Assembly (NCBI GenBank): GCA_964493325.1
Contig: CAZBMD010000004.1
Coordinates: forward strand, 38,524-102,523
Length of the DNA stretch: 64,000 nucleotides
DNA from: CAZBMD01 sp964493325
GTDB lineage: Bacteria; Babelota; Babeliae; Babelales; RVW-14
Reading direction: 5' to 3'
The notes beneath the pieces are model-generated. The model saw nothing but the letters and a program-made list of their open reading frames with translations. It did no database searches and was not told where the DNA came from. Both the position numbers and the translations under genes were made by a program. How positions within the stretch are numbered: position 1 is the stretch's first letter; each line of letters begins with the position of its first letter. Shown here piece by piece: positions 7,313-16,680 of the stretch.

Positions 7313-10264
7313 ATGACTCAAAAAGAACAAAAGAATCCGTTTCAAGATACGCTAAATTTGCCAACAACCACGTTTTCTATTCGAGCCAATGCGCAAGAAA
7401 TGGAGCCAACCATTTTAAAGCAATGGCAAGATGCTGGTATTGCTCAGCAGGTTAATGAAAAAAATCGAGGTAAGGAAAAATTTGTTCTGCACGATGGCCC
7501 GCCCTATACCAACGGTCACTTGCACATGGGACATGCGCTCAATAAAACCTTAAAAGATATTGTCTGCAAGTCACGTCGTATGGCCGGTTTTTATGTGCCA
7601 TTTGTCGTTGGATGGGACTGTCACGGTCTTCCTATCGAACTTAAAGTTGCTTCGCAAATTGGTATTGCTGAACAAAAAAGTGCTCTGCACAAAGAAGTTT
7701 TAAAAGCTGCGTGCCGCGAGTATGCGTCTTCATGGGTTTCTGTGCAACGTAAAGAATTTGAAGATTTAGGCATATTTTTTGATCAAAATGAACATTATGA
7801 AACAATGAGCCCATCGTATGAGGCAGCCATTGTTCGCTCTTTTGCGAAATTTGTTGATGGCGGCTATATCGAGCGTAAGGGTAAGACGGTGCCGTGGTGT
7901 GCATCCTGCCAGACGGTGCTTGCAGTTGCAGAAATTGAATATAAAGATCGCAAAGACCCGTCAATTTACGTCATGTTTCCGGTTGCCGATCAGCTTGCAC
8001 GTATGACTTTCCCATTTGCCTTTGAAAAACATAGAGACCTTCAGATTAGCTTTTTAGTGTGGACCACAACACCATGGACGTTGCCGCTCAACCGAGCGAT
8101 TGTCCTCAATCCTGAAGCTGAGTATGCAGTTGTAAAAATGCCAGATTCTAATGCTGCTTTTATTGTTGCCAAGGGGCTTGCCGATAAAGTATGTAGCATA
8201 CTTGGTATTGAAAAAAATATTGTTGCAGAATTTGATGCAGTTATTTTTCAGGGCAAGCAGGTTGGTCATCCATTTATTGATGATATGGTGGTGCCGGTTT
8301 TGCTTGACGAATCTGTGCTCACACAAGAGGGAACTGCAGTGCTTCACTCAGCTCCTGGTTGTGGACCTGACGATTATCTGCTTGGTCTTAAGCATGGTCT
8401 TGAAATTTTTTCACCGCTTTCGGATGATGGCAAGTATACCCTGGGCATTGCTCCGGCTGAACTTGAGGGCATGAAGGTGACCGATGGTCAGATTTGGGTG
8501 CTGCGCAAGCTGACCGAAAAAGGACGATTGCTCCATAAAGTATCAATCACCCATTCTTATCCTCACTGCTGGCGTTGTCGCAACGGACTGATGTTCCGCG
8601 CAACTGACCAGTGGTTTTGTGATTTACAAAAAAATAATCTTGTTTTGCGCACACTCACAGAGATTGAAAAAAATATTGAATTTATTCCTGAGTGGGGCAA
8701 GCAACGCTTACTTTCATTTGTTGGCAATCGTGCTGAGTGGTGTATATCGCGTCAACGGCAGTGGGGAACGCCAATTCCGGCATTACATTGCAGAAAGTGT
8801 AACTGGACGTTTGTGGATAGTTCGTTTATCAATAAAGTTGCAGATAAAATTGCGCAAGATGGCATTGAGTACTGGGATAGAGTTACGCTTACAGATCTTG
8901 TAGAAGATGGTGTTCTTGATAGCTCGTTTGGCTGTAAACAATGTGGCAATGAAGATTTTGCAGATTTCCGCAAAGAAGAAGATATTCTCGATGTTTGGTT
9001 TGACTCTGGTATCAGCCACTATGCCGTTCTTTCTCAAAATGAAGAGAAGTTGGGCTTACCAGCAGACTTATATCTTGAGGGTTCGGATCAACATCGCGGA
9101 TGGTTTCAAAGTTCACTACTCTGTGGCATGGTTCTTAACGGAAAAGCTCCGTATAAAAAGCTACTTACCCATGGGTATGTAGTTGATGAAAAGAAACACA
9201 AGATGTCAAAATCGCTGGGCAATGGTGTTGAGCCTTCAGAAGTAATAAAAAAATATAGTCGCGATATTTTACGCCTGTGGGTTGCCAGTGCCGACTACGA
9301 AAATGATATTGTTATCTCAGATAAATTGCTTGCAAACGTTGCTGAGATTTATCGCAAAATTCGTAACACGTGCCGGTTCTTGCTTTCAAATTTACATGGC
9401 TTTGATAGCAGTAAAGATATGGTTGATGTAAGCGACATGCTGATGATTGATCAATTTGCGCTAGCACAGCTGTACGAACTTAATGATAAAGTTCAAGAAG
9501 CCTACCAGCAGTATCATTTCTCAGCAGTTGTTCAGTTGCTCAACAATTATTGCACCAATGATCTGAGTGCGATGTACTTGGATATTCTTAAAGACCGCTT
9601 GTATTGCGAAAAAGAAAATGGACCGTTACGTCGATCTGGTCAAACAGTACTATTCATCATGCTTGATGTCTTGACGCGTTTGATGGCACCAATCATGTCA
9701 TTTACCGCAGAAGAAGTTGCATCTCATGTTGTGGGAGCTGAAAAAGGCTCGGTCCATCTGCGTTCATTTGTTCAGTCTCCAGATGTTTGGTCCATGCTTA
9801 AGCTTGAGGACCAGCACGTCTTGACCCATGTGTATGGTGTTGTCAAATCTGAGCATGCGCTCTATCGCGTGAAAATGCAGGGTTTTTGGGAGATGCTGCA
9901 AGAATTGCGCGGTGCTGTGTTTAAAGCTCTTGAGAAGCTTCGTCAAGCAGGCATCATAAAGCATTCGCTTGAATCTAAGGTGACTATTTTTGCAGGTTTT
10001 ACAGATGGCGCGCATGAAATGTTTGAAGATTTTGTTAAAGAACATAAGTCATCTGAAGACATGTATAAATTTTTCAAAGATTGGCTCATTGTTTCGCATG
10101 TTGAATTTGCGCAAACAGGCCAATATCTTGAAGCAACAGATCTTAACTGGTTGCGCATAAAGGTTGAGCATGCTGATGGTGTTAAATGCCCTCGCTGTTG
10201 GCAGTGGGGTGTGAGTATGCATGAAGCTGGATTGTGCAAGCGTTGCGAGCTTGTTATTTTGTAA
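7313..10264 (+). CDS. ileS: Isoleucyl-tRNA synthetase
   Basis: Class I aminoacyl-tRNA synthetase that charges tRNA-Ile and edits valine. The HIGH signature is HLHMGH at about 67-72 within PPYTNGHLHMGHALNKTLKD. The KMSKS loop is KKHKMSKSLGNG at about 628-638. The CP1 editing region has FLVWTTTPWTLPLN. The C-terminus carries a zinc knuckle pair, CPRCWQW and CKRCELVIL, as in long bacterial IleRS, which are near 940 residues; 983 is normal. It is monocistronic with a strong downstream terminator. The 165-base leader has a 6-bp inverted repeat (7259-7264 with 7269-7274) but no T-box motif. Confidence 0.97.
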   Translation: MTQKEQKNPFQDTLNLPTTTFSIRANAQEMEPTILKQWQDAGIAQQVNEKNRGKEKFVLHDGPPYTNGHLHMGHALNKTLKDIVCKSRRMAGFYVPFVVGWDCHGLPIELKVASQIGIAEQKSALHKEVLKAACREYASSWVSVQRKEFEDLGIFFDQNEHYETMSPSYEAAIVRSFAKFVDGGYIERKGKTVPWCASCQTVLAVAEIEYKDRKDPSIYVMFPVADQLARMTFPFAFEKHRDLQISFLVWTTTPWTLPLNRAIVLNPEAEYAVVKMPDSNAAFIVAKGLADKVCSILGIEKNIVAEFDAVIFQGKQVGHPFIDDMVVPVLLDESVLTQEGTAVLHSAPGCGPDDYLLGLKHGLEIFSPLSDDGKYTLGIAPAELEGMKVTDGQIWVLRKLTEKGRLLHKVSITHSYPHCWRCRNGLMFRATDQWFCDLQKNNLVLRTLTEIEKNIEFIPEWGKQRLLSFVGNRAEWCISRQRQWGTPIPALHCRKCNWTFVDSSFINKVADKIAQDGIEYWDRVTLTDLVEDGVLDSSFGCKQCGNEDFADFRKEEDILDVWFDSGISHYAVLSQNEEKLGLPADLYLEGSDQHRGWFQSSLLCGMVLNGKAPYKKLLTHGYVVDEKKHKMSKSLGNGVEPSEVIKKYSRDILRLWVASADYENDIVISDKLLANVAEIYRKIRNTCRFLLSNLHGFDSSKDMVDVSDMLMIDQFALAQLYELNDKVQEAYQQYHFSAVVQLLNNYCTNDLSAMYLDILKDRLYCEKENGPLRRSGQTVLFIMLDVLTRLMAPIMSFTAEEVASHVVGAEKGSVHLRSFVQSPDVWSMLKLEDQHVLTHVYGVVKSEHALYRVKMQGFWEMLQELRGAVFKALEKLRQAGIIKHSLESKVTIFAGFTDGAHEMFEDFVKEHKSSEDMYKFFKDWLIVSHVEFAQTGQYLEATDLNWLRIKVEHADGVKCPRCWQWGVSMHEAGLCKRCELVIL

Positions 10265-10290
10265 AATATCAAGATCTTAATACATTGATA

Positions 10291-10331
10291 AAAACTCCGA
10301 CTTCATTGTTAACCAATGAAGTCGGGGTTTT
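10291..10331. terminator. Bidirectional terminator between ileS and convergent secreted-protein cluster
   Basis: An 18-bp stem with one G-T pair (10291-10308 with 10314-10331), loop TTAAC, flanked by A-runs on the left and T-runs on the right. It sits between the ileS stop and the stop of the convergent minus-strand gene, and can end both transcripts. Confidence 0.85.
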
Positions 10332-10332
10332 A

Positions 10333-11346
10333 CTATTTTTGCGAAAGTCGTTGATTAATTTGAGCACAGAGGGTGTCGATGCTGGTAAGCGCTGTTCCAA
10401 AATTTGTGATTTGAGATGTGATGCGATTTGCAAGAGATGAAAGAGTGCTTGTTTGTTGATTTGCAGTGTTCAATTGAGCGGTTGTTGTTGATGCTTGGCG
10501 CAATGCTGAAATTGCCTGATTTGCTTGTGGCGCAAGTGTTTGATAGGTAGTGCGCATCTGAGCGATTACATTTTTTATAGGCTGAGTGTTTTGCACAACC
10601 CAGTTATAACGAGTGATTAGATTATTTTTTTTTGTAACTATGCTGCGCAGTGCTGTTATCAGTGTTCCAGCGGTGGTTGTACCTGTGCGAAGAGCTTGTT
10701 GGTATCCATTAAGCTGAGCGCCTGCTTGAGCAATGGATGCAACTTCCGCCACCCCACTGACGCGAGGGCTTAGGTCTGAACGCATGACCGGGTTTGGACG
10801 AGCAGTACTTGGTGCGTTAAAGTTGACAGAAACTCCTGCGCTGGTTGCTGCTTGCGTTACTTGCCCGACGCTTTGATCAAGCGCTGTGATAGCAGTCGTT
10901 ATATCGCTGGCAATGGCATGGATGACCGTATTTAATCGTGTAATCTCTGCAATGACTGCTGCGTTGTACGGATTTGAGTAGCGTGTGTACGACGTTGAAA
11001 TTAATGTTTGTGTGGATTGAATTAAATTACTTACCAAAGTTTTTGCTGCGACGGCTTGTGTGATGTTGCCAATTTGGGCAGGATCAATTGTTCCCAGCGA
11101 TGTTACATCCTTTGCGATTGATGTTGCTTCGGTTTTAATTCGTTCAATATTGTTGGGTGCCGATAGTTGTTGTGCCATACTATTGAGTTGAGAGATTGCA
11201 TTATTTGCCTGCGTAAGCCATGTATCAAATGGTGTAGGTTGTGTTGTGGAAGGAGGGGTGGATTGTTGCATGGGTGTAATTTGTGCGGTAAGCGATGCTG
11301 TGCTTACGAGAATAAGTAGCATACATTTATGTAGAGAGTTAATCAT
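10333..11346 (-). CDS. Secreted helical/coiled-coil protein of unknown function
   Basis: No family recognised. Start chosen at 11346 (MINSLHKCMLLILVSTASL), which gives a signal peptide and puts AAAGGA at good spacing; ATG 11352 is two codons earlier, and the longer frame from 11457 would run back through the upstream gene. The mature protein (about 315 residues) is almost entirely Ala/Thr/Gln/Ile-rich helix with heptad-like spacing, low in charge, and has repeated I-x-x-L and QA-x-x-A blocks. Last gene of a five-gene exported set. It probably forms extended helical bundles in the periplasm or outside the cell. Confidence 0.65.
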   Translation of the reverse strand: MINSLHKCMLLILVSTASLTAQITPMQQSTPPSTTQPTPFDTWLTQANNAISQLNSMAQQLSAPNNIERIKTEATSIAKDVTSLGTIDPAQIGNITQAVAAKTLVSNLIQSTQTLISTSYTRYSNPYNAAVIAEITRLNTVIHAIASDITTAITALDQSVGQVTQAATSAGVSVNFNAPSTARPNPVMRSDLSPRVSGVAEVASIAQAGAQLNGYQQALRTGTTTAGTLITALRSIVTKKNNLITRYNWVVQNTQPIKNVIAQMRTTYQTLAPQANQAISALRQASTTTAQLNTANQQTSTLSSLANRITSQITNFGTALTSIDTLCAQINQRLSQK

Positions 11347-11362
11347 TGTCATGTTCCTTTTT

Positions 11363-11842
11363 TTAATTGCCCAGTGTTGCCGAGAGGCTGTCAGTATTTC
11401 CAGCAATTGTTTCAAGGTTGGTGAGTGTTGATTCAATTTCGCGCGCTGTTGCTTCAATGCCGGTACTCAGGGTTGTTGCTGCGGCAAGGGCTGGTGTGCT
11501 GCGTGCCGTTATTTGTGCACTACGAACTGCTGCGCGTGCTTGCCCAATGGCATCTTGGGCCGCTTGGCGTGTTTGCTTGAGCGTGAGCATCGTGTTTTTT
11601 AAATTTTCTCGTGCGGTTTTAATTTGTTGACGCAGCGCATCATGGCTCGATTTTAGTTGCTGAAACTGAGCTTTACTTTTTTCAACGTAATCTTTTGATG
11701 ATTGCAGAGCTGTTTTCATTTGCGCAAGTTTGGCTTTGTGACTCTCTGCTGTTTTTTGTTCTGGTTCGTCAGCGAACAGGACGTGACTGACCAGCGCGAT
11801 GGTTGCTACAACCATAATTGAAAGTGCAATTTTTATTTTCAT
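11363..11842 (-). CDS. Small secreted coiled-coil protein
   Basis: No family recognised. The signal peptide is MKIKIALSIMVVATIALVSH, with cleavage near LFADE. The remaining 135 residues are predicted helix: a Lys/Gln-rich amphipathic stretch (about 30-95) with strong heptads, then an Ala/Thr-rich stretch ending SATLGN. It sits 16 bases upstream of the next exported protein gene in the same direction, and the two share the Ala/Thr/Gln-rich helical style, so they may be partners or diverged duplicates. Confidence is for a real secreted gene, not for function. Confidence 0.65.
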   Translation of the reverse strand: MKIKIALSIMVVATIALVSHVLFADEPEQKTAESHKAKLAQMKTALQSSKDYVEKSKAQFQQLKSSHDALRQQIKTARENLKNTMLTLKQTRQAAQDAIGQARAAVRSAQITARSTPALAAATTLSTGIEATAREIESTLTNLETIAGNTDSLSATLGN

Positions 11843-11964
11843 GACAATCCCCTACCCAAATTGACGACTGAATTTATAGCTCCCTATGACGATTGTATCT
11901 TGTCAGTGTTCAAATGGTCAATGATTTGAGTTTTGTGTCGGAATCTGGCATCACGCCTGCATGA

Positions 11965-12984
11965 TTATTCTTTGTTTGCACCTCCTTCTATTTTTAGCTC
12001 ATATTGAGGGGAAAGAATTTCTTGGGTTTCTGAATTCGCTGATACTTGATACGGTATCTGATTTTTGTTATTTTTTGCTGTTACATCCGCATTGTTGTTA
12101 ACGAGCAGTTTTACAAGTTCTTCATTATTATTATGAGCTGCAATGTGAAGAGGGGTGTTGCCCCCTTCATCTGGTATATTGATAGCTGCATTATTTTCGA
12201 TAAGGGCAATGAGGGCTTCTTTTTTGTTTTGTTGTACAGCAAGATAGGCTGGTGTAACGTTGTATTGTGCTTGAGAATCTACATTTGCACTAGCATTAAC
12301 TAAAGCCTTAATTATATCAGAGGTATTCTTTGGTCCGAACATTGCAACTGTGTGCAGAGGCGTAGTAAAATTGTCATTTGTTTTAGCTGCAAGCCATTCT
12401 TTTTTTTGCTTTATAAGATATTGAACAATATCTAGATGCCCCATCCCAGCAGCGGCGTGAAGAGGCGTCAAGCCATTGTTTCTTAAGTTATCTCCTTCAA
12501 GGGCCCCATTCTCAACGAGTTTTTGGACAACGTCCAAAAGACCATGTTGTGCGGCAAGGTATAGCGGTGTCTTTTCATCTTTGTTTTTTGCTAAGATAGA
12601 CCCTTGCTTTTGGGGGTCTTGAAGTTCGTCAATTAATTTTATAACTTCGGCGGATTTTTTTTGCTCAATGTGCTTATGAAGCGTGAATTGATCATCAGTA
12701 TTGTAACTGGTTGGAGAAGAGTTCGTAGAATACTGAGCAGCTTTTTTTCTATAGAACCAATTTTTCAGTACGTTCCAACCTAATGCACTCCTATTGTGCC
12801 AGTATGCTTTAGTGAACCAAGAGCGCCAGCTTGATTTGCTTTGTTGAGTAACTGATTCTTGGATTTGATCCTCATTGTTAACAGTAGATAAACCTCGGGC
12901 TTTTCCTCCGCGTCGTGCATCAATATGTCCGATTGAAGATCCGAAGAGCAGCACTGCGATGATAATTTTTTTATTTGCTATCAT
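11965..12984 (-). CDS. Secreted ankyrin-repeat protein
   Basis: A signal peptide (MIANKKIIIAVLLFGSSIGH, cut near DARRG) leads into a basic linker (about 25-110), then five or so ankyrin repeats (about 145-325). The repeats carry consensus TPLHAAAGMGHLDIVQYLI and TPLHIAAHNNNEELVKLLV, spaced about 33 residues. Ankyrin repeats bind proteins, and exported ones are typical host-interaction factors of intracellular bacteria. The start has GAGG about 6 bases upstream. It is the middle gene of a same-strand group of exported proteins and starts 9 bases after the previous stop. The target is unknown. Confidence 0.88.
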   Translation of the reverse strand: MIANKKIIIAVLLFGSSIGHIDARRGGKARGLSTVNNEDQIQESVTQQSKSSWRSWFTKAYWHNRSALGWNVLKNWFYRKKAAQYSTNSSPTSYNTDDQFTLHKHIEQKKSAEVIKLIDELQDPQKQGSILAKNKDEKTPLYLAAQHGLLDVVQKLVENGALEGDNLRNNGLTPLHAAAGMGHLDIVQYLIKQKKEWLAAKTNDNFTTPLHTVAMFGPKNTSDIIKALVNASANVDSQAQYNVTPAYLAVQQNKKEALIALIENNAAINIPDEGGNTPLHIAAHNNNEELVKLLVNNNADVTAKNNKNQIPYQVSANSETQEILSPQYELKIEGGANKE

Positions 12985-12992
12985 TTCTTACC

Positions 12993-14399
12993 TCATGATT
13001 CTTTCTCTAAAATGTCTGGTCGATCTATAATTTCTTTTTTTGTTAGATTTAAGTCTTCAATTTTCTGAGCAAGCGCTTTAATTTTGGGAGCTTTTTCTTC
13101 ATCGGGAAATTTTTGCAACATACTGTCAAAAATGGTCTTTGCGCTTTGCAGCCATGCTTCTGCAGGTAATTTTTTCTCTTGGTTATTACCTTTGAATTCT
13201 TTAATATTTGATTCTACATCATCACCATAGTATCGTTCAGTCTCTGCATCAACATTTGCAAGAACTTTATCTAGCGCCTCTTTTTCAAGTAAGGCTTGAA
13301 AGAATGAGTCTTGCAGGGCTGTCCCAAAATGAGTTTGATGTACTACTTTTGCTGGATCAACATTGTCGCTGTAGGTCAAAAGGAATGCGGCGTGAGGTAG
13401 AAATAATGTAAAGGCGGTTTTGAGAGCTGGCGTTAATTTTGGAGTTTCTACGGTGAACCTTCTGCGTCGAGACGAGGAGCTTTCGAGTATATCTATTTTG
13501 GCACGGAGTGCTTTGATTTTTTCATTAAGTTGTTCAAGTTTGCCGTTTTGAATAAATGCTGCGTAGAGCTCGTTTTTCTTTTCAAATTTTAGTTTCACGC
13601 TTTGGTTTGATGGTTTAATTTTTTCAAGCTCATCATTAACAGCTTGGGTAAATTGATTAATGAAAGCAGTTATATCTTGAAGTGCTTGAACGATGAATTT
13701 TTTGTAATGAGCATAGTCGTCATCTCCATCAGTAGTTGATGACCTCTTGGACGGTTTTGCGTTGGCTGTTGCTTTTTTAGATGGTGTAGATGAATTTGTG
13801 TTTGATGTGGCGCCTCGAGAAGATGAAGGCCTGCTTCCTCTGCTCATGCTCATGCTTTGTGATGCTGAGGGACGAGAACTGCTTGCAGTTGGTCGATATC
13901 CTCTGCTGCTTGATGGTCGATAGCTACTTGGTGATGATCCTCGATATCCACTTGGGCTTCGACCGCTAAAGCCGCTGCTCCTGCCCCATGAACCACGAGA
14001 TCCGCCCCCTGCTGTAGAGTATCTGCTCGATCCACGCATTTTGCGTCTATTATCACTTGTGCGTGTGAGTTGTTCTCCTGCCTTGATTGCTGTTTGAATA
14101 GCATTCTCAACTTCTTTGCCCTGTCTAACGGGAGTCAGTCCGTCAGCCAGAGGCACAATGAATGAAGAAAGAAGATCTATAATTTTATTTTCTTCTGCCG
14201 AAAGTTGTTGGCGAGGAATTGAAATTTGTGGTGCGAAATTACTTGGGGTCTGTGCGGCTGCACCCTTTGGTGCTGAGCCTTGTGAATTGTAATCATCTGA
14301 GCTGCCGCGTTGTTTACCTGAAGGCGATAATGCCCCTTTGCAAGAAGCTGCATGAAAAAGTACGATTGTTAGAAGTAATTTCAAGCTCAGGCTATTCAT
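12993..14399 (-). CDS. Exported protein with Ser/Arg/Gly-rich low-complexity region (possible lipoprotein)
   Basis: No family recognised. The start is set at 14399 (MNSLSLKLLLTIVLFHAASC), which overlaps the end of the upstream gene by 8 bases; longer frames lack an export signal. AASC is a weak lipobox, so lipid attachment is possible. Residues about 120-225 are low complexity, rich in Ser, Arg, Gly, Tyr and Pro (repeats like SSGYRGSSPSSYRPSSSRGY), resembling RS/RGG-type disordered segments. The C-terminal half (about 230-465) is charged helix. Such disordered tracts are rare in small bacterial genomes and hint at binding of host protein or RNA. Confidence 0.65.
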   Translation of the reverse strand: MNSLSLKLLLTIVLFHAASCKGALSPSGKQRGSSDDYNSQGSAPKGAAAQTPSNFAPQISIPRQQLSAEENKIIDLLSSFIVPLADGLTPVRQGKEVENAIQTAIKAGEQLTRTSDNRRKMRGSSRYSTAGGGSRGSWGRSSGFSGRSPSGYRGSSPSSYRPSSSRGYRPTASSSRPSASQSMSMSRGSRPSSSRGATSNTNSSTPSKKATANAKPSKRSSTTDGDDDYAHYKKFIVQALQDITAFINQFTQAVNDELEKIKPSNQSVKLKFEKKNELYAAFIQNGKLEQLNEKIKALRAKIDILESSSSRRRRFTVETPKLTPALKTAFTLFLPHAAFLLTYSDNVDPAKVVHQTHFGTALQDSFFQALLEKEALDKVLANVDAETERYYGDDVESNIKEFKGNNQEKKLPAEAWLQSAKTIFDSMLQKFPDEEKAPKIKALAQKIEDLNLTKKEIIDRPDILEKES

Positions 14400-15291
14400 C
14401 AAAGTCTCCTTCTTGGTCCTGCAGTGTTGTGTTGGGAGCTTTTTTGTTTTTACTATTATTATCATCATCAAAATTTTCGAGCGCGCGTCGTTGTAAAAGA
14501 TCTTCATGAGAGTCTTCTGATTCATCTTTTTCGGTAACAACAATTTTTTGATTCAGTTGCGCAAGTTCTTTAGTTGTTTTGATCATGGTGGTACGCAATT
14601 TTGCAAACTCATCTGATAGCAGGCGTGCGGAATAAATTTTTTGGTCTTGAATAATGCCAAGTTCTGTTTTGATTGCATCAATCGCTTTGCGAAAATGGCC
14701 AACAACATCCCTGAATGTTGGTGAAAATTTTTTGGATGAGATAAGTTTATTTTCGACGTTGGTCAGCAATTCAACAAGGGTGTCGACACAATAATCCAGT
14801 GCTTCTTCTTTGCGAGGAGGAAGTGCATCGGTGGGCTTTCGTCCTTTTTGAGTTTCTTTGGGCATTCCTTCTATAAATTCTGCTTCCAGGTCTTGCTGAT
14901 AACCAGAGGCGCTTTCTTGTTCCTTATCTTGTATATCTGTTTGCTTTTCAGTAGAACCTGGAGTCGTTGCCGCAGCTGGTGCTGGACGAGGAGTTGTTGG
15001 TGGTGCAAGTTTTGGTGGGAGGTCGGTTGGAATGCCTTGGGCTTCAAACATTTTTTCAACTTCACCAACTATTTTTTGAAATTCAGGGTCGTTCATCATT
15101 TGTTGGAATTCAGGATCGTTCATCATTGCTTCAATGTCAAAAGGAGGCATGCCTTCACCACCATCGCCAAACATTTCTGACATGTCTGCATCGCCAAACA
15201 TGTCGGCAAAAGATGGCATGGAAGAGAGTGACCGAGGACTGCCCCAGCAGCTAAGAAAAACAATCAAAATAATAGAAAACTTCTTTTTCAT
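14392..15291 (-). CDS. Exported acidic protein with repeated NDPEFQ motif
   Basis: No family recognised. Start chosen at 15291 (MKKKFSIILIVFLSCWGSPR), with a GGGGG ribosome site; an upstream frame to 15363 lacks a signal. After the signal peptide comes a Met/Asp/Glu-rich segment (about 28-75) with MMNDPEFQQMMNDPEFQ. This duplicated NDPEFQ unit is reminiscent of DP/STI1-type motifs of co-chaperones, a weak resemblance only. A Pro-rich linker follows, then charged helix with coiled-coil character ending in an acidic tail (EGDFDE). First gene of the five-gene exported cluster. Confidence 0.62.
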   Translation of the reverse strand: MKKKFSIILIVFLSCWGSPRSLSSMPSFADMFGDADMSEMFGDGGEGMPPFDIEAMMNDPEFQQMMNDPEFQKIVGEVEKMFEAQGIPTDLPPKLAPPTTPRPAPAAATTPGSTEKQTDIQDKEQESASGYQQDLEAEFIEGMPKETQKGRKPTDALPPRKEEALDYCVDTLVELLTNVENKLISSKKFSPTFRDVVGHFRKAIDAIKTELGIIQDQKIYSARLLSDEFAKLRTTMIKTTKELAQLNQKIVVTEKDESEDSHEDLLQRRALENFDDDNNSKNKKAPNTTLQDQEGDFDE

Positions 15292-15356
15292 GCCCAGCCC
15301 CCTCATAGTAACGGTATCAATGATACTGTTTTTACTGTAAAGGAATTTATTTTCAC

Positions 15357-15692
15357 ATGTCAATTAACACGAAAAATCGCTATTCACAGGGCTTTCTGCT
15401 CGTTGAATTTATGATGGCGCTTGCAGTGGTGATGATTTTAATTGGAACCATTGGACGGATGATGAGTTTGATTGAAAAAACCTATTCAACCTCATTGGGG
15501 CGTTTACAACTGTTAAGCTACGCTCGTGGACGGCAGGTGAAGGGCAGCAAGGTAATACAAAAACTTCCAGTCGAAGCACAGTTTTTGTGCAGTGGCGTTA
15601 AAAAGAGTTCGAGTATAAGGAGTTCTATGCCACTTCTTCTTGTGGTGTACGATGATGCAATGCCAGGGTTATTGAGTGAGGAACAGCTATGA
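15357..15692 (+). CDS. Type IV pilin-like / pseudopilin (N-methylation motif)
   Basis: The N-terminus shows a prepilin leader ending in Gly followed by FLLVEFMMALAVVMILIG. That gives the Gly/Phe cleavage site, Glu at +5 and a 20-residue hydrophobic helix, the hallmark of type IV pilins and type II secretion pseudopilins. The 111-residue length fits a minor pseudopilin (GspI-like size). It overlaps the next gene by 4 bases, and three small proteins of this kind lie in a row. No assembly ATPase, prepilin peptidase or secretin lies in the window, so these genes must be served by machinery elsewhere. Confidence 0.75.
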   Translation: MSINTKNRYSQGFLLVEFMMALAVVMILIGTIGRMMSLIEKTYSTSLGRLQLLSYARGRQVKGSKVIQKLPVEAQFLCSGVKKSSSIRSSMPLLLVVYDDAMPGLLSEEQL

Positions 15693-16213
15693 AGCTTGTT
15701 GTGAGTAGTGCGACAACGCTTCTTGAGTGCATGGTTTATCTGGGGTGTAGCAGCCTGTTGGCGCTGACTATTTTTACTTTTTCATCGCAGACTTATCATT
15801 ATTTTATTAACGTGCGAAAGCAATTTTGCGCAACGTTGCAGTTGGAGCTTGCTCTTGATGCGGTTAAACGAGACTTATTTAGCGCAACACGTTTTGCCAT
15901 TAACTATGTACCTGAGCATTGTATATTTAAAAAAGAGTTTATTGATGCAGCTGGAAACGTAAGCTCTTGTTTTGTTGGGTGGGAATGCCACAATGATGGA
16001 CTTGCAAGGGTTGAAGGTGATTATGATATTGGAGCTCGTCGTTGGCGTCGCCGAGTGGTGAGTAAATTACCGGCACGGCTTGCATCTTTACACTTGCTCT
16101 TGGTGCGTGATGAACAATCTGGAGACATAACGCGGTGTTGTGTTTTGTGGTCTTTGGTTGGTGATAAAAATATATACAAGGAGAGCTGTACTATTGGTGC
16201 GGAGGTGGGATGA
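15689..16213 (+). CDS. Minor pseudopilin-like protein (GspJ-like)
   Basis: The N-terminal stretch SATTLLECMVYLGCSSLLAL has a Glu five positions into a hydrophobic helix, as in pilins, but the cleavage-site Gly is replaced (Ser/Ala-Thr). The following region (LELALDAVKRDLFSATRFAI) resembles GspJ/PulJ minor pseudopilins. Six or more Cys are scattered, unusual for the family. Four-base overlaps with both neighbours indicate a tightly coupled operon. Probably a pseudopilus-tip subunit; GspJ itself is not proven. Confidence 0.55.
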   Translation: MKLVVSSATTLLECMVYLGCSSLLALTIFTFSSQTYHYFINVRKQFCATLQLELALDAVKRDLFSATRFAINYVPEHCIFKKEFIDAAGNVSSCFVGWECHNDGLARVEGDYDIGARRWRRRVVSKLPARLASLHLLLVRDEQSGDITRCCVLWSLVGDKNIYKESCTIGAEVG

Positions 16214-16680
16214 AGAGTCAACAACCTGCATTTGCACTCATTATAGCTCTGACTGTGTTGGTGCCGCTCTCGCTGTGTGCAATCAGTGCATGGAAGACCG
16301 CTGGCAGGTATGCAGATGTCGTGCAAGAGCGCGAGCTTTGCTACCATGATGAGCTAGTACTCAAGACTGCTTTTAAGTCAATTTGTCAGCTCTATAAGGC
16401 GGGGCAGCTTGCGCCACCGATTGCCTGTTCTTGCACTTTTCACGTTCCCGAGCCGTCTTTGATGAGCTTTCTGAAAAAGCCTATACAGTTGATTGTTATA
16501 TTTGACCAGTTGCCAACGCTTTTGCCTGGCCAGTATCGCTTGCGCATTCAACTGTGTAATGATGGTGGCAAACCCAAAAGGATGCTTGCGTGTGTGATTG
16601 AAAAAGGAGAGCGCTTTGTTAATAGGAACAAGCAACGTTGTGTGGTGGTGCATCACGTTTCTATCGGCTCTGCTGTATGA
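16210..16680 (+). CDS. Pilus-assembly (PilX/GspK-like) membrane-anchored protein
   Basis: A short basic leader (MKSQQPAFALIIALTVLVPL) leads into one hydrophobic helix, then a soluble domain. This is the layout of PilX/GspK-type minor pilins, but the Glu at +5 is missing. It overlaps the previous pseudopilin gene by 4 bases, and its own 3' end covers the start of the Lnt-like gene. Third member of the pseudopilin run; assigned mostly by context. Confidence 0.45.
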   Translation: MKSQQPAFALIIALTVLVPLSLCAISAWKTAGRYADVVQERELCYHDELVLKTAFKSICQLYKAGQLAPPIACSCTFHVPEPSLMSFLKKPIQLIVIFDQLPTLLPGQYRLRIQLCNDGGKPKRMLACVIEKGERFVNRNKQRCVVVHHVSIGSAV

